Shown: piece by piece, positions 55,371 through 62,718 of the stretch
Layout of the letters: the number at the start of each line of letters is the position of its first letter
Numbering within the stretch: the stretch's first letter is position 1
NCBI RefSeq assembly: GCF_005116665.1
Contig: NZ_SWCJ01000002.1
Coordinates: 372,001 to 436,000 of the forward strand
Origin: Ferrimonas aestuarii
GTDB lineage: Bacteria > Pseudomonadota > Gammaproteobacteria > Enterobacterales > Shewanellaceae
Length of the DNA stretch: 64,000 nucleotides
Reading direction: 5' to 3'
Notes under the pieces: generated by a model
The model's input: only the letters and a program-made list of their open reading frames with translations
Told to the model about the DNA's origin: nothing
Databases searched by the model: none
Program-made: the position numbers and the translations under genes

Positions 55371-56033
55371 TCAGCCACCAAACTCGGTTTCGTTGCCCAA
55401 CTGCACATGGTCATAATCCGATATCGCCTGTTTTAACTTCGAAATGTCGGAACCACACAGGTGGCGCTTCACCGCGTTAAATTTATCCTGAGGCCAATCG
55501 TAAATGTGCAGTTTCAACAGCTCGTCAATAATCTCAGGTTCAAATCGATGTTTAATCACCGTCGCGGGTGAGCCCGCAACAACCGCATACGGTGGCACAT
55601 CTTTGGTCACTACGCTATTGGCAGCGATAATGGCGCCCTCGCCAATGGACACTCCGGGCATGATCATCGCCCTCATTCCCAACCACGCGCCATCGCCAAT
55701 ATGAGTGTCGCCTTTCCCCACATAGGCCTCGTCGATGTATTCCATAAAAGGGTACAAACAAAACCAATCGGCCCTGTGAGTATGATTTCCTCCCATTAGA
55801 ATCACCACTTCAGCGCCGATGCAGACATAATCACCAATATAGAGTTTGTCGATATCCCAACGGGGTTGCCAATCTCGACTTATTTTGTCCCCATGTAGAT
55901 AACGAACAACCGACTCTTCAAACCCGCCATCCCAGCAATCACTGTAATAGCTATGTTGCCCTTTAATGATAATATTGCTGTTGGTAACAACTTCATGCAA
56001 CAGCTGATATTTTGACCAGTGCTTTTCATTCAT
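55371..56033 (-). CDS. CatB-type (xenobiotic) O-acetyltransferase
   Basis: A 220-residue left-handed beta-helix acetyltransferase of the CatB/Vat family. Hexapeptide repeats run from IGDYVCIGAEVVILMGG through IGDGAWLGMRAMIMPGVSIG to IIAANSVVTKDVPPYAVVAG; the catalytic His lies in GGNHTHR. Typical members acetylate chloramphenicol or streptogramins, but chromosomal relatives can modify other hydroxyl substrates. Many catB alleles travel as integron cassettes. It lies left of the cassette array in the same orientation, but no attC could be identified next to it. Confidence 0.85.
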   Translation of the reverse strand: MNEKHWSKYQLLHEVVTNSNIIIKGQHSYYSDCWDGGFEESVVRYLHGDKISRDWQPRWDIDKLYIGDYVCIGAEVVILMGGNHTHRADWFCLYPFMEYIDEAYVGKGDTHIGDGAWLGMRAMIMPGVSIGEGAIIAANSVVTKDVPPYAVVAGSPATVIKHRFEPEIIDELLKLHIYDWPQDKFNAVKRHLCGSDISKLKQAISDYDHVQLGNETEFGG

Positions 56034-56229
56034 GCGATAGCAAAGCCAACGGCTTTATTCCTTTCCGAACTCAGTGGCATCCATCAATACAGAAAAGCAT
56101 CAACAACTGCAATATAGGTGAGTCATTGACATCATTAACTGATATAAACCGTGCATTTGAAACCAGAAAATCTGTCACGGTCATTCGTTGGCGGAATTCC
56201 GTCTCCCCCAGCGACATCGGGTCAATAAC

Positions 56230-56703
56230 CTAATTATTTTCACCAATTTCGGTAATCACCTTAGTGTTAACAGAATTAGCAATAAAGCAGTGCTCATGGG
56301 CCAAGTGATGCATCTTTTCCAGCTGATCCCGAGATGGAATTCGTTCCCCAATAAACTGAGTATTAGGACGAAGTATCACTTTAGTCACCGCGATTCGACC
56401 CTGCGTGTTTTTACCTAACGTGCCGATGGCATTGTCAGTATATCGGTCCACCAAGTAGTTTTTCTTTGCCGCAATAGAGAGAAAAACCAGCATATGACAA
56501 CTGGATAAAGAGGCAATAAAGGCTTCTTCCGGATCAACAAATTGTTCGACTGAGAGCGGTACTGGGACAACCAATGGCGATGGTGAGGCGGCAACCTCGG
56601 TGCCACCATCAAATTTCCACAGGTGAGCACGACTGTATTGATGATCGACAAACGCCTCTCCCTGATTTCGCAGCCATTCAACCGTGACTCCGTGTTCTGA
56701 CAT
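56230..56703 (-). CDS. OsmC-family protein (peroxidase-like)
   Basis: A 157-residue OsmC-fold protein. Both redox Cys of the family are present: SLSSCHMLVFLSIAA and HEHCFIANS. Such proteins reduce organic hydroperoxides in the cytosol using lipoylated or thiol partners. The ATG at 56703 has GGAG six bases upstream; the frame from 56745 is rejected. It is codirectional with the CatB-type gene and the cassette array to the right, with about 200 bases of unassigned DNA between it and catB. Confidence 0.85.
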   Translation of the reverse strand: MSEHGVTVEWLRNQGEAFVDHQYSRAHLWKFDGGTEVAASPSPLVVPVPLSVEQFVDPEEAFIASLSSCHMLVFLSIAAKKNYLVDRYTDNAIGTLGKNTQGRIAVTKVILRPNTQFIGERIPSRDQLEKMHHLAHEHCFIANSVNTKVITEIGENN

Positions 56704-57019
56704 TCCAGCTCCAAAATCTGCCTTTACGAACCAGTAAGTTAGCATCTAATCAGGCTAACACGTCAACACACCAACCAAGATTACAATCCCCATGTAATCA
56801 TGAAGGCATTAGTTTAAGGAAAATGACCGCACATGAGTGTTGCCCTTGCAACCGCACAGAATTGACGCCAGGTCATCACGACCAGCTGTATTAGATCGCT
56901 AAGGCTCAATCTGCATACCTTGTCATCCCCTTCTGCGGTAAGTAACAAGGCGTCAACTTAAACTGCTTAATGACAGTGGACACCAAAGCGTTTATCTATT
57001 GTCCCGAAGACACGACAAT
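56704..57019. other. Intergenic stretch at the left edge of the cassette region
   Basis: About 316 bases without a convincing gene. It contains GGCTAACACG near 56750 (minus GTTAGCC, similar to integron core sites), and imperfect repeats, but no complete palindromic attC could be delimited. It may hold a decayed recombination site. Confidence 0.3.
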
Positions 57020-57355
57020 TTATAATGCCAACCACTCAGAAACGGCCACAAACAGCAATGAACTGAAGCAGATCAAACTGACCGCACTGTTTGCTTGGCT
57101 CACTTTGGTTGAGAACGCGTTAAGCTCAGGATCCTGGCGTTTAGACAGTTCACCGTCTCGAATATCTGCGACGAGGTCATCAATAGAACATAGACGCTCA
57201 GTTTTTCCACCAACAACACAACTTAATCTGAGCCAGTCGCTTTCATAATTCGCCTGGATATAGGACTTAATCGAGGACGTTAGTCGCATTCGATACGCCG
57301 CCACAATGATCACTCCAACCATGCCGACCACGGCAACCAGTACTTGAACGCTCAT
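57020..57355 (-). CDS. Small membrane protein of unknown function
   Basis: A 111-residue protein with an N-terminal transmembrane helix (VQVLVAVVGMVGVIIVAAY) and a second at the C-terminus (NSAVSLICFSSLLFVAVSEWL), leaving a central cytoplasmic or periplasmic part of about 65 residues. No family recognised. The ATG at 57355 has AGGAAGG upstream. It is AT-richer than the backbone genes and in cassette orientation, so it may be the leftmost identifiable cassette gene. Confidence 0.55.
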   Translation of the reverse strand: MSVQVLVAVVGMVGVIIVAAYRMRLTSSIKSYIQANYESDWLRLSCVVGGKTERLCSIDDLVADIRDGELSKRQDPELNAFSTKVSQANSAVSLICFSSLLFVAVSEWLAL

Positions 57356-57620
57356 ACACACCTTCCTAGCGTAGGCCTATCCATCTATCGGTAATACGCG
57401 GTTCTTTTTCAGATTACAATGATTACCAACAATGTGTGGTATTTCTCACAGCGACTCGCCATCCTCTTAACAATCTATATTGCGATTACGCGCTCCTTTG
57501 AGAATCAAAACTCAACAGCACTACAACACGCTGGAAGCTTGGCAACGAGTTGGGCAACCGAGCGCTTATTATGGGTCAATTTGTCGATTTACTGACCTAT
57601 CAGGTAAAAATGTCGTTTGG

Positions 57621-58008
57621 CTAGTTCTTACGTTGAAATCCATGCACGACATAAGTAATCGGAACTCGCTGAGCATTATAGGAAGAAGGCGTGTACTTGA
57701 GAGATGGCATCTTATTGTCCAACTCCTGTGTCATGAAACCTTCAGGCACTGAATTAATGAGCTTCCTTGTTGTCATTACCCCGTTCGAATCAATCACCAT
57801 CAAAATCGACCACTTCCCCAACTGGAACCCATTCAGGCTTACCAGAATACCGACGGGGCAAATTTTTAGTATTGACCCAATAATTAGGCAAATCATCAAC
57901 ACTAATCTCTATGACCTCACTAGAAAAATACGGCCCAGTACTGTCAGGCCGGCCACTACAACCCACTAACACTAACGTGAAAATCATTATATAAAGTAAA
58001 TTTTTTAT
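57621..58008 (-). pseudogene. Frameshifted TonB C-terminal-domain lipoprotein
   Basis: Two overlapping frames together spell one protein: a lipoprotein signal (LVLVGCSG) and linker in the first (57790-57987), and a TonB C-terminal domain continuing in the second (SNGVMTTRKLINSVPEGF, LKYTPSSYNAQRVPITYVV). They join at a tandem TGAT-TGAT (about 57791-57798); removing one copy restores FDGDSNGV. A better signal peptide (KNLLYIMIFTLVLVGC) begins at 58008, where the codon is ATA rather than ATG, with AGGGAA upstream at good spacing. Both the start and the frame may therefore be damaged. The intact form would be an energy-transducer-like protein of about 125 residues. Confidence 0.6.
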
Positions 58009-58130
58009 GATATTTCCCTATATTTAAATTTGAAATCCATTATACAAACTAAAAACCAATGAGAACACTAACAGCTTATTTTCTCAAACAGGGTGATTTT
58101 TTCGGACTCAATAAACAACTCTACCGACAC

Positions 58131-58505
58131 TTAACGCCATATCGGATTGGACTTAGAGCAATATTTTTTAATCTTTAAAATAGCTGGTAACAATAGAACA
58201 CTTAATGACATTATTAAAGCCGCTGACTTGGCATTCGCTACTCCAGCAAAAACCAAATAACAACAAAACACAAGACCAATAAAAGCAGTTGTCATCAGGA
58301 AAAAGCTAATAACAAGCCAAAACCCTCTTTTAAATATCGGCCTATTGTTTACACTCCCATAAATACCTGATGAAACTACCATCATCACAACGAGAGGTAA
58401 ATACCGACTTGCAAAACCGCCACTGTCTACGACTATTCTCTCTATCATTCTGCCCATACCGCAACTCAGCAGTATAAAAATGTAAATAAACCAAACCGTC
58501 TTCAT
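58131..58505 (-). CDS. Small polytopic membrane protein of unknown function
   Basis: A 124-residue protein with about four hydrophobic helices (VWFIYIFILLSCGMG; YLPLVVMMVVSSGIYG; WLVISFFLMTTAFIGLVFCC; AALIMSLSVLLLPAILKI) and a basic C-terminus. No family recognised. The start has GGAG seven bases upstream. The cassette boundary GCCTAAC lies 46 bases upstream of the start codon, which fits an integron cassette gene. The composition is AT-rich. Confidence 0.6.
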   Translation of the reverse strand: MKTVWFIYIFILLSCGMGRMIERIVVDSGGFASRYLPLVVMMVVSSGIYGSVNNRPIFKRGFWLVISFFLMTTAFIGLVFCCYLVFAGVANAKSAALIMSLSVLLLPAILKIKKYCSKSNPIWR

Positions 58506-58550
58506 AGCTAGAGCTCCTGGTCAATATCACTTTATACCCATAATAAAACG

Positions 58551-58618
58551 GCCTAACTAAACCCTACTTACGCTACGCCATAGCCTTCCTATCTGGCAAA
58601 ATGTGCCTTAATAAGTAG
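58551..58618 (-). repeat. Candidate integron attC site (short, degenerate)
   Basis: On the plus strand it begins GCCTAAC (58551-58557), the complement of the canonical GTTAGGC core. CTACTTA (58564-58570) pairs with TAAGTAG (58612-58618), and GCCATAG with CTATCTGGC inside. It overlaps the 3' end of the gene at 58589. The palindromic layout and cassette spacing support the call; the second core is unclear. Confidence 0.4.
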
Positions 58619-58933
58619 ACCTTGACGAAGAATCTCTATGGTTATAAACATCTGTTCTGATTGACTTCCATCAACTAAGCCTTGAACCCTAGCAGTTTTA
58701 ATGAAGCCCGCGTTTTCCAGCTCTTCAATCATAGGCATTACATCTCTCATCACAAAGTGAGTCTCTGCTATAGCGCTAGTCTCCCTCATGTTCAATAGGT
58801 ACCCGAGCGCAGGGACTGATACACCTAATGACGTTGACGAGATTCGATGCATTTCATCAAGTGCCTCCTCAAAGTCGTCATTCGCCAAAGATAAATTACT
58901 GAAAAGTAGTATAAAAACCAGAAATCGATACAT
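58589..58933 (-). CDS. Small secreted protein of unknown function
   Basis: A 114-residue protein with a signal peptide (MYRFLVFILLFSNLSLA, cleavage before NDD) and a helical, acidic mature part (EEALDEMHRISSTS, MRDVMPMIEELENAGF). No family recognised. The start has AAGGAGAG. Orientation, size and base composition fit a cassette gene. The stop overlaps a putative attC at 58551-58618. Confidence 0.6.
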   Translation of the reverse strand: MYRFLVFILLFSNLSLANDDFEEALDEMHRISSTSLGVSVPALGYLLNMRETSAIAETHFVMRDVMPMIEELENAGFIKTARVQGLVDGSQSEQMFITIEILRQGLLIKAHFAR

Positions 58934-59039
58934 GTTTCTCTCCTTGAAACATAATACTCGGCTCAGAAGTGGCAGAGTAAATGGCCAAAAATTTTAAGAT
59001 AAGGTTGGTTCGGGTATACTTAAAATAGTGCGCTGTGAT

Positions 59040-59582
59040 TTATTGTCTATTGCTGGCGACTTTAGATGTAAGGATATGGTCCTCCCATTTTCCAGCAATT
59101 TTTAAATATCGCTTCGCATAACCTTCTTTTTCGAAGCCTAGCTTTTCAAGCACTCCGGCACTCGCATGATTGTGTGGCATATAATTAGCCATAATCCGGT
59201 TAAACCCAAGAACTTCAAGAATATAATCATTAGTCACTTCTAAGATTTCCGTCATATAACCTTTATTCTCAAAAGCCTTAGATATTGAGTAGCCTAAAAA
59301 ACAGGCTTGAAATGCTCCTTTAGCTAACCCAGTATAATTAATTACCCCAATAATTTCGTTTCTTTCAAAGTCTAAAGCCACGAAGCGGTATTCTTTGCCA
59401 TATTTAAAGCTTTGTTCGCTAAGCTCACACATCGATACCCAGTGCTCTATGGTTAGGTATTCATCTAACGGTTCAGGTTGCCATGGTCGGAGATGAACTT
59501 CATTATCAACATGATAATCTAACAGCAACTGAGCGTGCTTTACTGACTGAATCTCAATCTTAGCTCTATTAGTAATAAACAT
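59040..59582 (-). CDS. GNAT N-acetyltransferase (RimJ/RimL type)
   Basis: A 180-residue acetyl-CoA-dependent N-acetyltransferase. The acceptor-side helices are followed by FVALDFERNEIIGVINYTG, the conserved SISKAFENKGYMTEIL (a variant of the acetyl-CoA-binding loop, with GxG replaced by NKG), NRIMANYMPHNHASAGVLEKLGF and a C-terminal DHILTS strand. Substrates range from ribosomal proteins to antibiotics and polyamines; the one here is unknown. The start at 59582 has GAGGG, about 13 bases after a putative attC boundary (GTTGTAC), typical of integron cassettes. Confidence 0.85.
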   Translation of the reverse strand: MFITNRAKIEIQSVKHAQLLLDYHVDNEVHLRPWQPEPLDEYLTIEHWVSMCELSEQSFKYGKEYRFVALDFERNEIIGVINYTGLAKGAFQACFLGYSISKAFENKGYMTEILEVTNDYILEVLGFNRIMANYMPHNHASAGVLEKLGFEKEGYAKRYLKIAGKWEDHILTSKVASNRQ

Positions 59583-59594
59583 ATACCCTCGAGA

Positions 59595-59690
59595 GTACAA
59601 CACGATCTACTAAAAAGTGGTAGTTCAGATGGTAATTAGAAACAACTGCCGTCAACTAAGTTACTGTGTGTTTCATCCAATAATCTAAAA
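59595..59690 (-). repeat. Candidate integron attC site (degenerate)
   Basis: The stretch starts with GTACAAC on the plus strand, which gives GTTGTAC at the head of the GNAT cassette. GGTAGTT (59619-59625) pairs with AACTGCC (59644-59650) with one G-T pair. It separates the GNAT gene from the next codirectional gene. The outer arms are poorly conserved. Confidence 0.4.
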
Positions 59691-59700
59691 CCGGATTTAT

Positions 59701-60057
59701 TTATGCATTACTCAATCTTCTTATTGCTGTTTTAAGAATGATTGGCTCTACTTTTTTGCCTTCCATTATCTTTTTATAAGCGCGCTTGTCTGAGTCAGTA
59801 ACTTTATCTTCGTTCTCATCAAATAACTTTACGAAATCCTTTTCTAAATCAAAGCTTTCTCGAATAGGAGCAACCTCTTCCTCGACTACACCATCAAAGG
59901 TGTTTTCAGCAATTTGAATAAGTGTGTAGGATATTCCAAACCCAAGCACCTTAAGAACCCAAAAAGCACCAGCAAAAATTATTACTGGTATGCCAGAAAT
60001 AATATTCTGCGTTTGAATCATAGCAATTAGACCCACCACTGCAATTAATCCAATCAA
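59701..60057 (-). CDS. Small membrane protein, possibly missing its N-terminus
   Basis: A 118-residue protein with two hydrophobic helices (IGLIAVVGLIAMIQ and GIPVIIFAGAFWVLKVLGFG) and a charged C-terminal half (EEEVAPIRESFDLEKDF, DSDKRAYKKIMEGKK). No family recognised. The only in-frame start is a TTG at 60057 within the first helix and without a ribosome-binding site. The open frame continues upstream to about 60111, and an ATG at 60124 lies one base out of phase across a run of seven A. A frameshifted N-terminus is therefore possible. Confidence 0.45.
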   Translation of the reverse strand: MIGLIAVVGLIAMIQTQNIISGIPVIIFAGAFWVLKVLGFGISYTLIQIAENTFDGVVEEEVAPIRESFDLEKDFVKLFDENEDKVTDSDKRAYKKIMEGKKVEPIILKTAIRRLSNA

Positions 60058-60154
60058 GATATTTGTAGCCAGATCGATTGATGATAATACTTTTTTAAAC
60101 TGGATTACTTTTTTTCAAAATCATTCCTTAATTTAATATGACATTACTTAAAAA

Positions 60155-60240
60155 ACTTAATGCACCACACTAAGAGAACTGACAGCCTAGTCGGTATCTG
60201 CTAGACACAACAGCGGCACATTAGCTGAAATCGAACTAAA
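60155..60240 (-). repeat. Candidate integron attC site (degenerate)
   Basis: The left arm CTTAATGCACCACACTAAG resembles the left arm of the well-preserved element at 62328 (CTTAACGCTCCACTTAGCG), and the right arm GCGGCACATTAGC is followed by TGAAATCGAAC. It ends directly at the stop of the gene at 60241. Confidence 0.4.
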
Positions 60241-60582
60241 TTATGTGGCGAGTGCTTTACGTGCTGACAGGCGTAAGCCGAACACTACGCCCGTAAAAGA
60301 GGACAGTAACGAAAGTGGAAAGTCGAATACCCAAGAACCTTCAATATATATCTCACCCTTCAGAAGCGACAAAATCACTGTACCTAATAACCAACTTCCT
60401 ACAGTAGCAAAAATAGAGTTTATAAACGCGCTGCGGTTTTCCCGGTAAGCCATGATAGTAAAAACAGCTATAGAAATAAGCGTAGACGGTAAGTACCAGT
60501 AAAAACCAAGTTGCAAAAAACTTCTATTTTCCAAATTTGGAACACCATAGCTCAATGTTGCCACTGTACTAGCAACGGTCAA
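60241..60582 (-). CDS. Small polytopic membrane protein with an apparent N-terminal frameshift
   Basis: A 113-residue protein with about three hydrophobic helices (FYWYLPSTLISIAVFTIMAY; INSIFATVGSWLLGTVILSLL; PLSLLSSFTGVVFGLRL). No family recognised. The only start in this frame is a TTG at 60582 without a ribosome-binding site. An ATG at 60617 with AGGGAG at ideal spacing is two bases out of phase; removing one TA from the intervening ATATATA tract would give MSRNIIALFFLLTVAST as a natural N-terminus. The real gene probably spanned 60241-60617. Confidence 0.5.
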   Translation of the reverse strand: MTVASTVATLSYGVPNLENRSFLQLGFYWYLPSTLISIAVFTIMAYRENRSAFINSIFATVGSWLLGTVILSLLKGEIYIEGSWVFDFPLSLLSSFTGVVFGLRLSARKALAT

Positions 60583-60636
60583 AAGAAAGAATAATGCGAT
60601 TATATATTTCGACTCATATAATTCTCCCTGACCAGA

Positions 60637-60705
60637 TCATAACGCTACTTCAAGGTGTAATTAACTCAACTGAGAAAGTCAATCACACCAAATGCAACGC
60701 ACGGT
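60637..60705 (-). repeat. Candidate integron attC site
   Basis: CATAACGC at the left gives GTTATG at the head of the next cassette. GGTGTAATTAACT (60654-60666) pairs with AGTCAATCACACC (60677-60689) with two mismatches, forming the central stem. It lies between the HigA gene and the next codirectional gene. The right boundary is uncertain. Confidence 0.45.
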
Positions 60706-60728
60706 AAAGATCACTCTTAAGTGGGTTT

Positions 60729-61046
60729 CTATGTACAGTGTTTAGTACCTTGCACTGAACCTAGAGGCTTCACTAACTTGGCTTCATCTTGATAACGGTC
60801 TCTGCTATCCCACAGATTAACTGCGTGTTGGATATTAAGCCAAAACTCCGGAGTATTACCCAATGCAGCAGCAAGCTTAATTGCAAATGGAACTGTGAGC
60901 GCTCCCCCATTAATCAAGTTACTGATCGTGTTACGGTGAACCCCCATTGCCTCAGCGAGAGTCTTAGATGTGATTTTCATTGGTTCTAAGAACTCAAGCT
61001 TCAGAATTTCACCTACGCTAGCCGGTCGCCGCCTAGTTCTAATCAT
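60729..61046 (-). CDS. higA: HigA-family antitoxin, no adjacent toxin
   Basis: A 105-residue antitoxin with a Cro/CI-type helix-turn-helix (ITSKTLAEAMGVHRNTISNLI, about residues 25-45) and the HigA signature RRPASVGEILKLEFLEP at the N-terminus and TPEFWLNIQHAVNLW near the C-terminus. Classical members neutralise and co-repress a HigB mRNA interferase encoded just upstream. Here only 27 bases separate the start from the GTTAGGC cassette boundary, so no higB is present in this cassette. The ribosome-binding site is GAGGTAGAGGG. Confidence 0.85.
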   Translation of the reverse strand: MIRTRRRPASVGEILKLEFLEPMKITSKTLAEAMGVHRNTISNLINGGALTVPFAIKLAAALGNTPEFWLNIQHAVNLWDSRDRYQDEAKLVKPLGSVQGTKHCT

Positions 61047-61067
61047 TACCCTCTACCTCAATACTTA

Positions 61068-61436
61068 TTAGTGCCTAACTGACGTTCTTTGCGCAACTGT
61101 CAAACTTCTTTCAAACAAAACACAATCGTCTCTACTCACAGTTTTCATCGGCCTCTCAAGTTTTTTTCTCAAGATGCTCAGGCCGTTTGATCTTACAGGG
61201 CCTAGGCTACATTTTGCAGCGCCTTGGGCTTCAAGCGAGCAAAACAAGGTATTTTCGATAACTTTAGCAAGTAAGCGATAGCGCTTGTCCTTTTCATACA
61301 CCGCTTCTAGGCACTGTTCGTGGGAATCTGCAGCCCTGTTTATGCACAGTGGCAGTGTGCGCGATTGAAACAACAATACCGCACAATGAGCATGTGCACA
61401 AGATGAATAAAATGCAGAAGGCACATAATGCTTCAC
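61068..61436 (-). CDS. Doubtful cassette reading frame
   Basis: An open frame of 122 codons starts with GTG inside the neighbouring attC element and ends next to the GTTAGGC boundary of the HigA cassette. The product is Cys- and Arg-rich, has no recognisable domain, and no clear ribosome-binding site. Integron arrays often have such frames beginning in attC (DUF3265-like) whose expression is uncertain. The cassette may instead be non-coding or use a shorter internal start (MKTVSRDDC). Confidence 0.3.
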   Translation of the reverse strand: MKHYVPSAFYSSCAHAHCAVLLFQSRTLPLCINRAADSHEQCLEAVYEKDKRYRLLAKVIENTLFCSLEAQGAAKCSLGPVRSNGLSILRKKLERPMKTVSRDDCVLFERSLTVAQRTSVRH

Positions 61437-61520
61437 TTGGCGAAAATAGACTGGCCGGCTAGCCTTTGCGAGGTACTAGGGGAGCGAGCTAGGCTGAAAT
61501 CCATCCACTAGGCGTAAGAT
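61423..61520 (-). repeat. Integron attC-like element A
   Basis: A 98-base imperfect palindrome of the same family as the elements at 61911, 62328, 62719 and 63936. It shares ACTGGCCGGCTAGCC, TTTGCGAGGTAC and GAAATCC with them. Its core sites are degenerate (ACATAAT at the left, GTAAGAT at the right, instead of RYYYAAC and GTTRRRY), so it may recombine poorly. Confidence 0.65.
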
Positions 61521-61526
61521 CACTGC

Positions 61527-61895
61527 TCAGAATGGCTGACACGGCGTCCCTTGGTGATAACACATTTGCCAGCTACCGGAATTCATCACCCAAATTGAAC
61601 AACGCCTTGAGTATGAAGGATCAGTGTCTCCTCTTTTTTTAAGTGTTGCTTGGTAGAGTAACTGAACGCATTCGTCGCTCAATCTTCTAACCTCGTAGTT
61701 GTCTGCCGTAATTTCAGGAGCATCTTCACTAGGGAGGCGAGATAACACCTCAGATTTGCCAAATCGGTTTCCAGCCGCACCGACTTCAATAAAGTCATCT
61801 GCAATCAGTTTCTGAAGCTCAGCTGCCGAAGCCCGAGTACTAGAACGAAACAAATATTCTTCTAAAGTGATAATTACGGACCCTAATTCTTGCAT
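61527..61895 (-). CDS. DUF4440 / SnoaL-like (NTF2-fold) protein
   Basis: A 122-residue protein with the cone-shaped NTF2-like fold typical of DUF4440. The N-terminal helix (LGSVIITLEEYLFR) leads into LQKLIADDFIEVGAAGNRFGKSEVLSRL, then mixed beta strands (YEVRRLSDECVQLLYQATL, RRCSIWVMNSGSWQMCYHQGT). Members are often enzymes or ligand binders without known substrate and are common in integron arrays. The start has GGA near the attC boundary (GTTAGAA at 61911-61917). The stop lies seven bases from element A. Confidence 0.8.
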   Translation of the reverse strand: MQELGSVIITLEEYLFRSSTRASAAELQKLIADDFIEVGAAGNRFGKSEVLSRLPSEDAPEITADNYEVRRLSDECVQLLYQATLKKRGDTDPSYSRRCSIWVMNSGSWQMCYHQGTPCQPF

Positions 61896-61910
61896 CGATT
61901 CCTCTGTGCT

Positions 61911-62011
61911 TTCTAACGCTTTGCTTAGCGGGAGCAGACTGCCCAGCTAAACTTTGCGAGTTACAGGCGGAGCCAGGCTGGCTGGAACTCGCCTGCACCG
62001 CATTGTTAAGT
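61911..62011 (-). repeat. Integron attC-like element B
   Basis: A 101-base imperfect palindrome. The left core is TTCTAAC (61911-61917) and the right core GTTAAGT (62005-62011, a full GTTRRRY match). Internal arms CTTAGCGGGAGCAG and TCGCCTGCACCG pair, and the loop carries TTTGCGAGTTAC. The stop of the gene at 62006 lies inside the right core, a common arrangement in integron cassettes. Confidence 0.75.
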
Positions 62012-62296
62012 TTCACCTTCTTCACATCGAACTAACTCTTCGCCAAAATGATAAGTATTATTTACCACCACATATGAACCCGACAGAATACCCGTGACTG
62101 ATACCGTAATTGGTGACATAAGAAAGCTACTAATACTAAAATATGAGTTAGTTTCTTTTACCACATCAACAACAGCTAACTCCTTGCGTTTAGAGAAGGT
62201 CTCGCACTTGTCTAAGTAACCATAATCTTCGACAGGGACAGCAACGCACCCCGACAAAAGTGCTATCGAAATTGATGTTGCTAGAAACATCCTCAT
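62006..62296 (-). CDS. Small lipoprotein of unknown function
   Basis: A 96-residue protein with a lipobox (ISIALLSGCVA, Cys at about 17) and one more hydrophobic stretch (SPITVSVTGILSGSYVVV), then NNTYHFGEELVRC near the end. The short mature domain with two further Cys resembles small integron-cassette lipoproteins, but no named family was recognised. The ATG at 62296 has AAGGAG and lies 32 bases after attC element C. Confidence 0.6.
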   Translation of the reverse strand: MRMFLATSISIALLSGCVAVPVEDYGYLDKCETFSKRKELAVVDVVKETNSYFSISSFLMSPITVSVTGILSGSYVVVNNTYHFGEELVRCEEGET

Positions 62297-62327
62297 GGCA
62301 ACTCCTTTGCTCAGAGACTCTATAGAA

Positions 62328-62428
62328 ACTTAACGCTCCACTTAGCGGGAACAGGCTGGCCGGCTAATCTTTGCGAGGTACGAGCGGAGCCGGCCTGTCT
62401 GGAATCCGCCTATAGTGTTTTGTTAGCT
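62328..62428 (-). repeat. Integron attC-like element C (best preserved)
   Basis: A 101-base imperfect palindrome: left core ACTTAAC (62328-62334, full RYYYAAC match), left arm TTAGCGGGA pairing with TCCGCCTA, inner stem CCGGCT / AGCCGG, loop containing TTTGCGAGGTACGAG, right core GTTAGCT (62422-62428). The arrangement fits single-strand-folded attC sites recognised by integron integrases. Confidence 0.8.
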
Positions 62429-62436
62429 AACGCTTG

Positions 62437-62703
62437 TTACTCACGGTTTCCATAATTTTTTGATTCTTCTGTATCTAAATACCCATCAAAATTTGGGCTG
62501 AAGATTAGATATATGATGAAAAACACCCAAAAGAAAGATGGAATTACAACTACCACAGTAATAAACCTAGTTAGAATCTCAACATTGGTTCCTTCGGCAC
62601 CTCTAAAAAGCGCACTTACAAAAATAATTACAAATATGGAAATTGACACCCTAATAGTTAAAGCTAGGGCTCTTTTTGGAATTGACTTATCCCACATACA
62701 CAC
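62437..62703 (-). CDS. Small two-helix membrane protein
   Basis: An 88-residue protein with two transmembrane helices (LTIRVSISIFVIIFVSALF and FITVVVVIPSFFWVFFIIYL) and an acidic C-terminal tail (YLDTEESKNYGNRE). No family recognised. The start is a GTG at 62703 with AAGG five bases upstream, or an ATG at 62697. It lies between attC elements D and C as a complete cassette. Confidence 0.6.
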   Translation of the reverse strand: MCMWDKSIPKRALALTIRVSISIFVIIFVSALFRGAEGTNVEILTRFITVVVVIPSFFWVFFIIYLIFSPNFDGYLDTEESKNYGNRE

Positions 62704-62718
62704 TTGAACCTTAAAGGT

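Noticed and set aside
57480..57752. 90-codon plus-strand frame opposite the TonB-like pseudogene
   Set aside because: Antisense to a better-supported gene; no ribosome-binding site or domain.
58120..58140. ACTTAACGCC at the stop of the membrane protein gene, resembling an attC core
   Set aside because: No palindromic partner or stem could be found within 150 bases on the expected side, so it was not called an attC.
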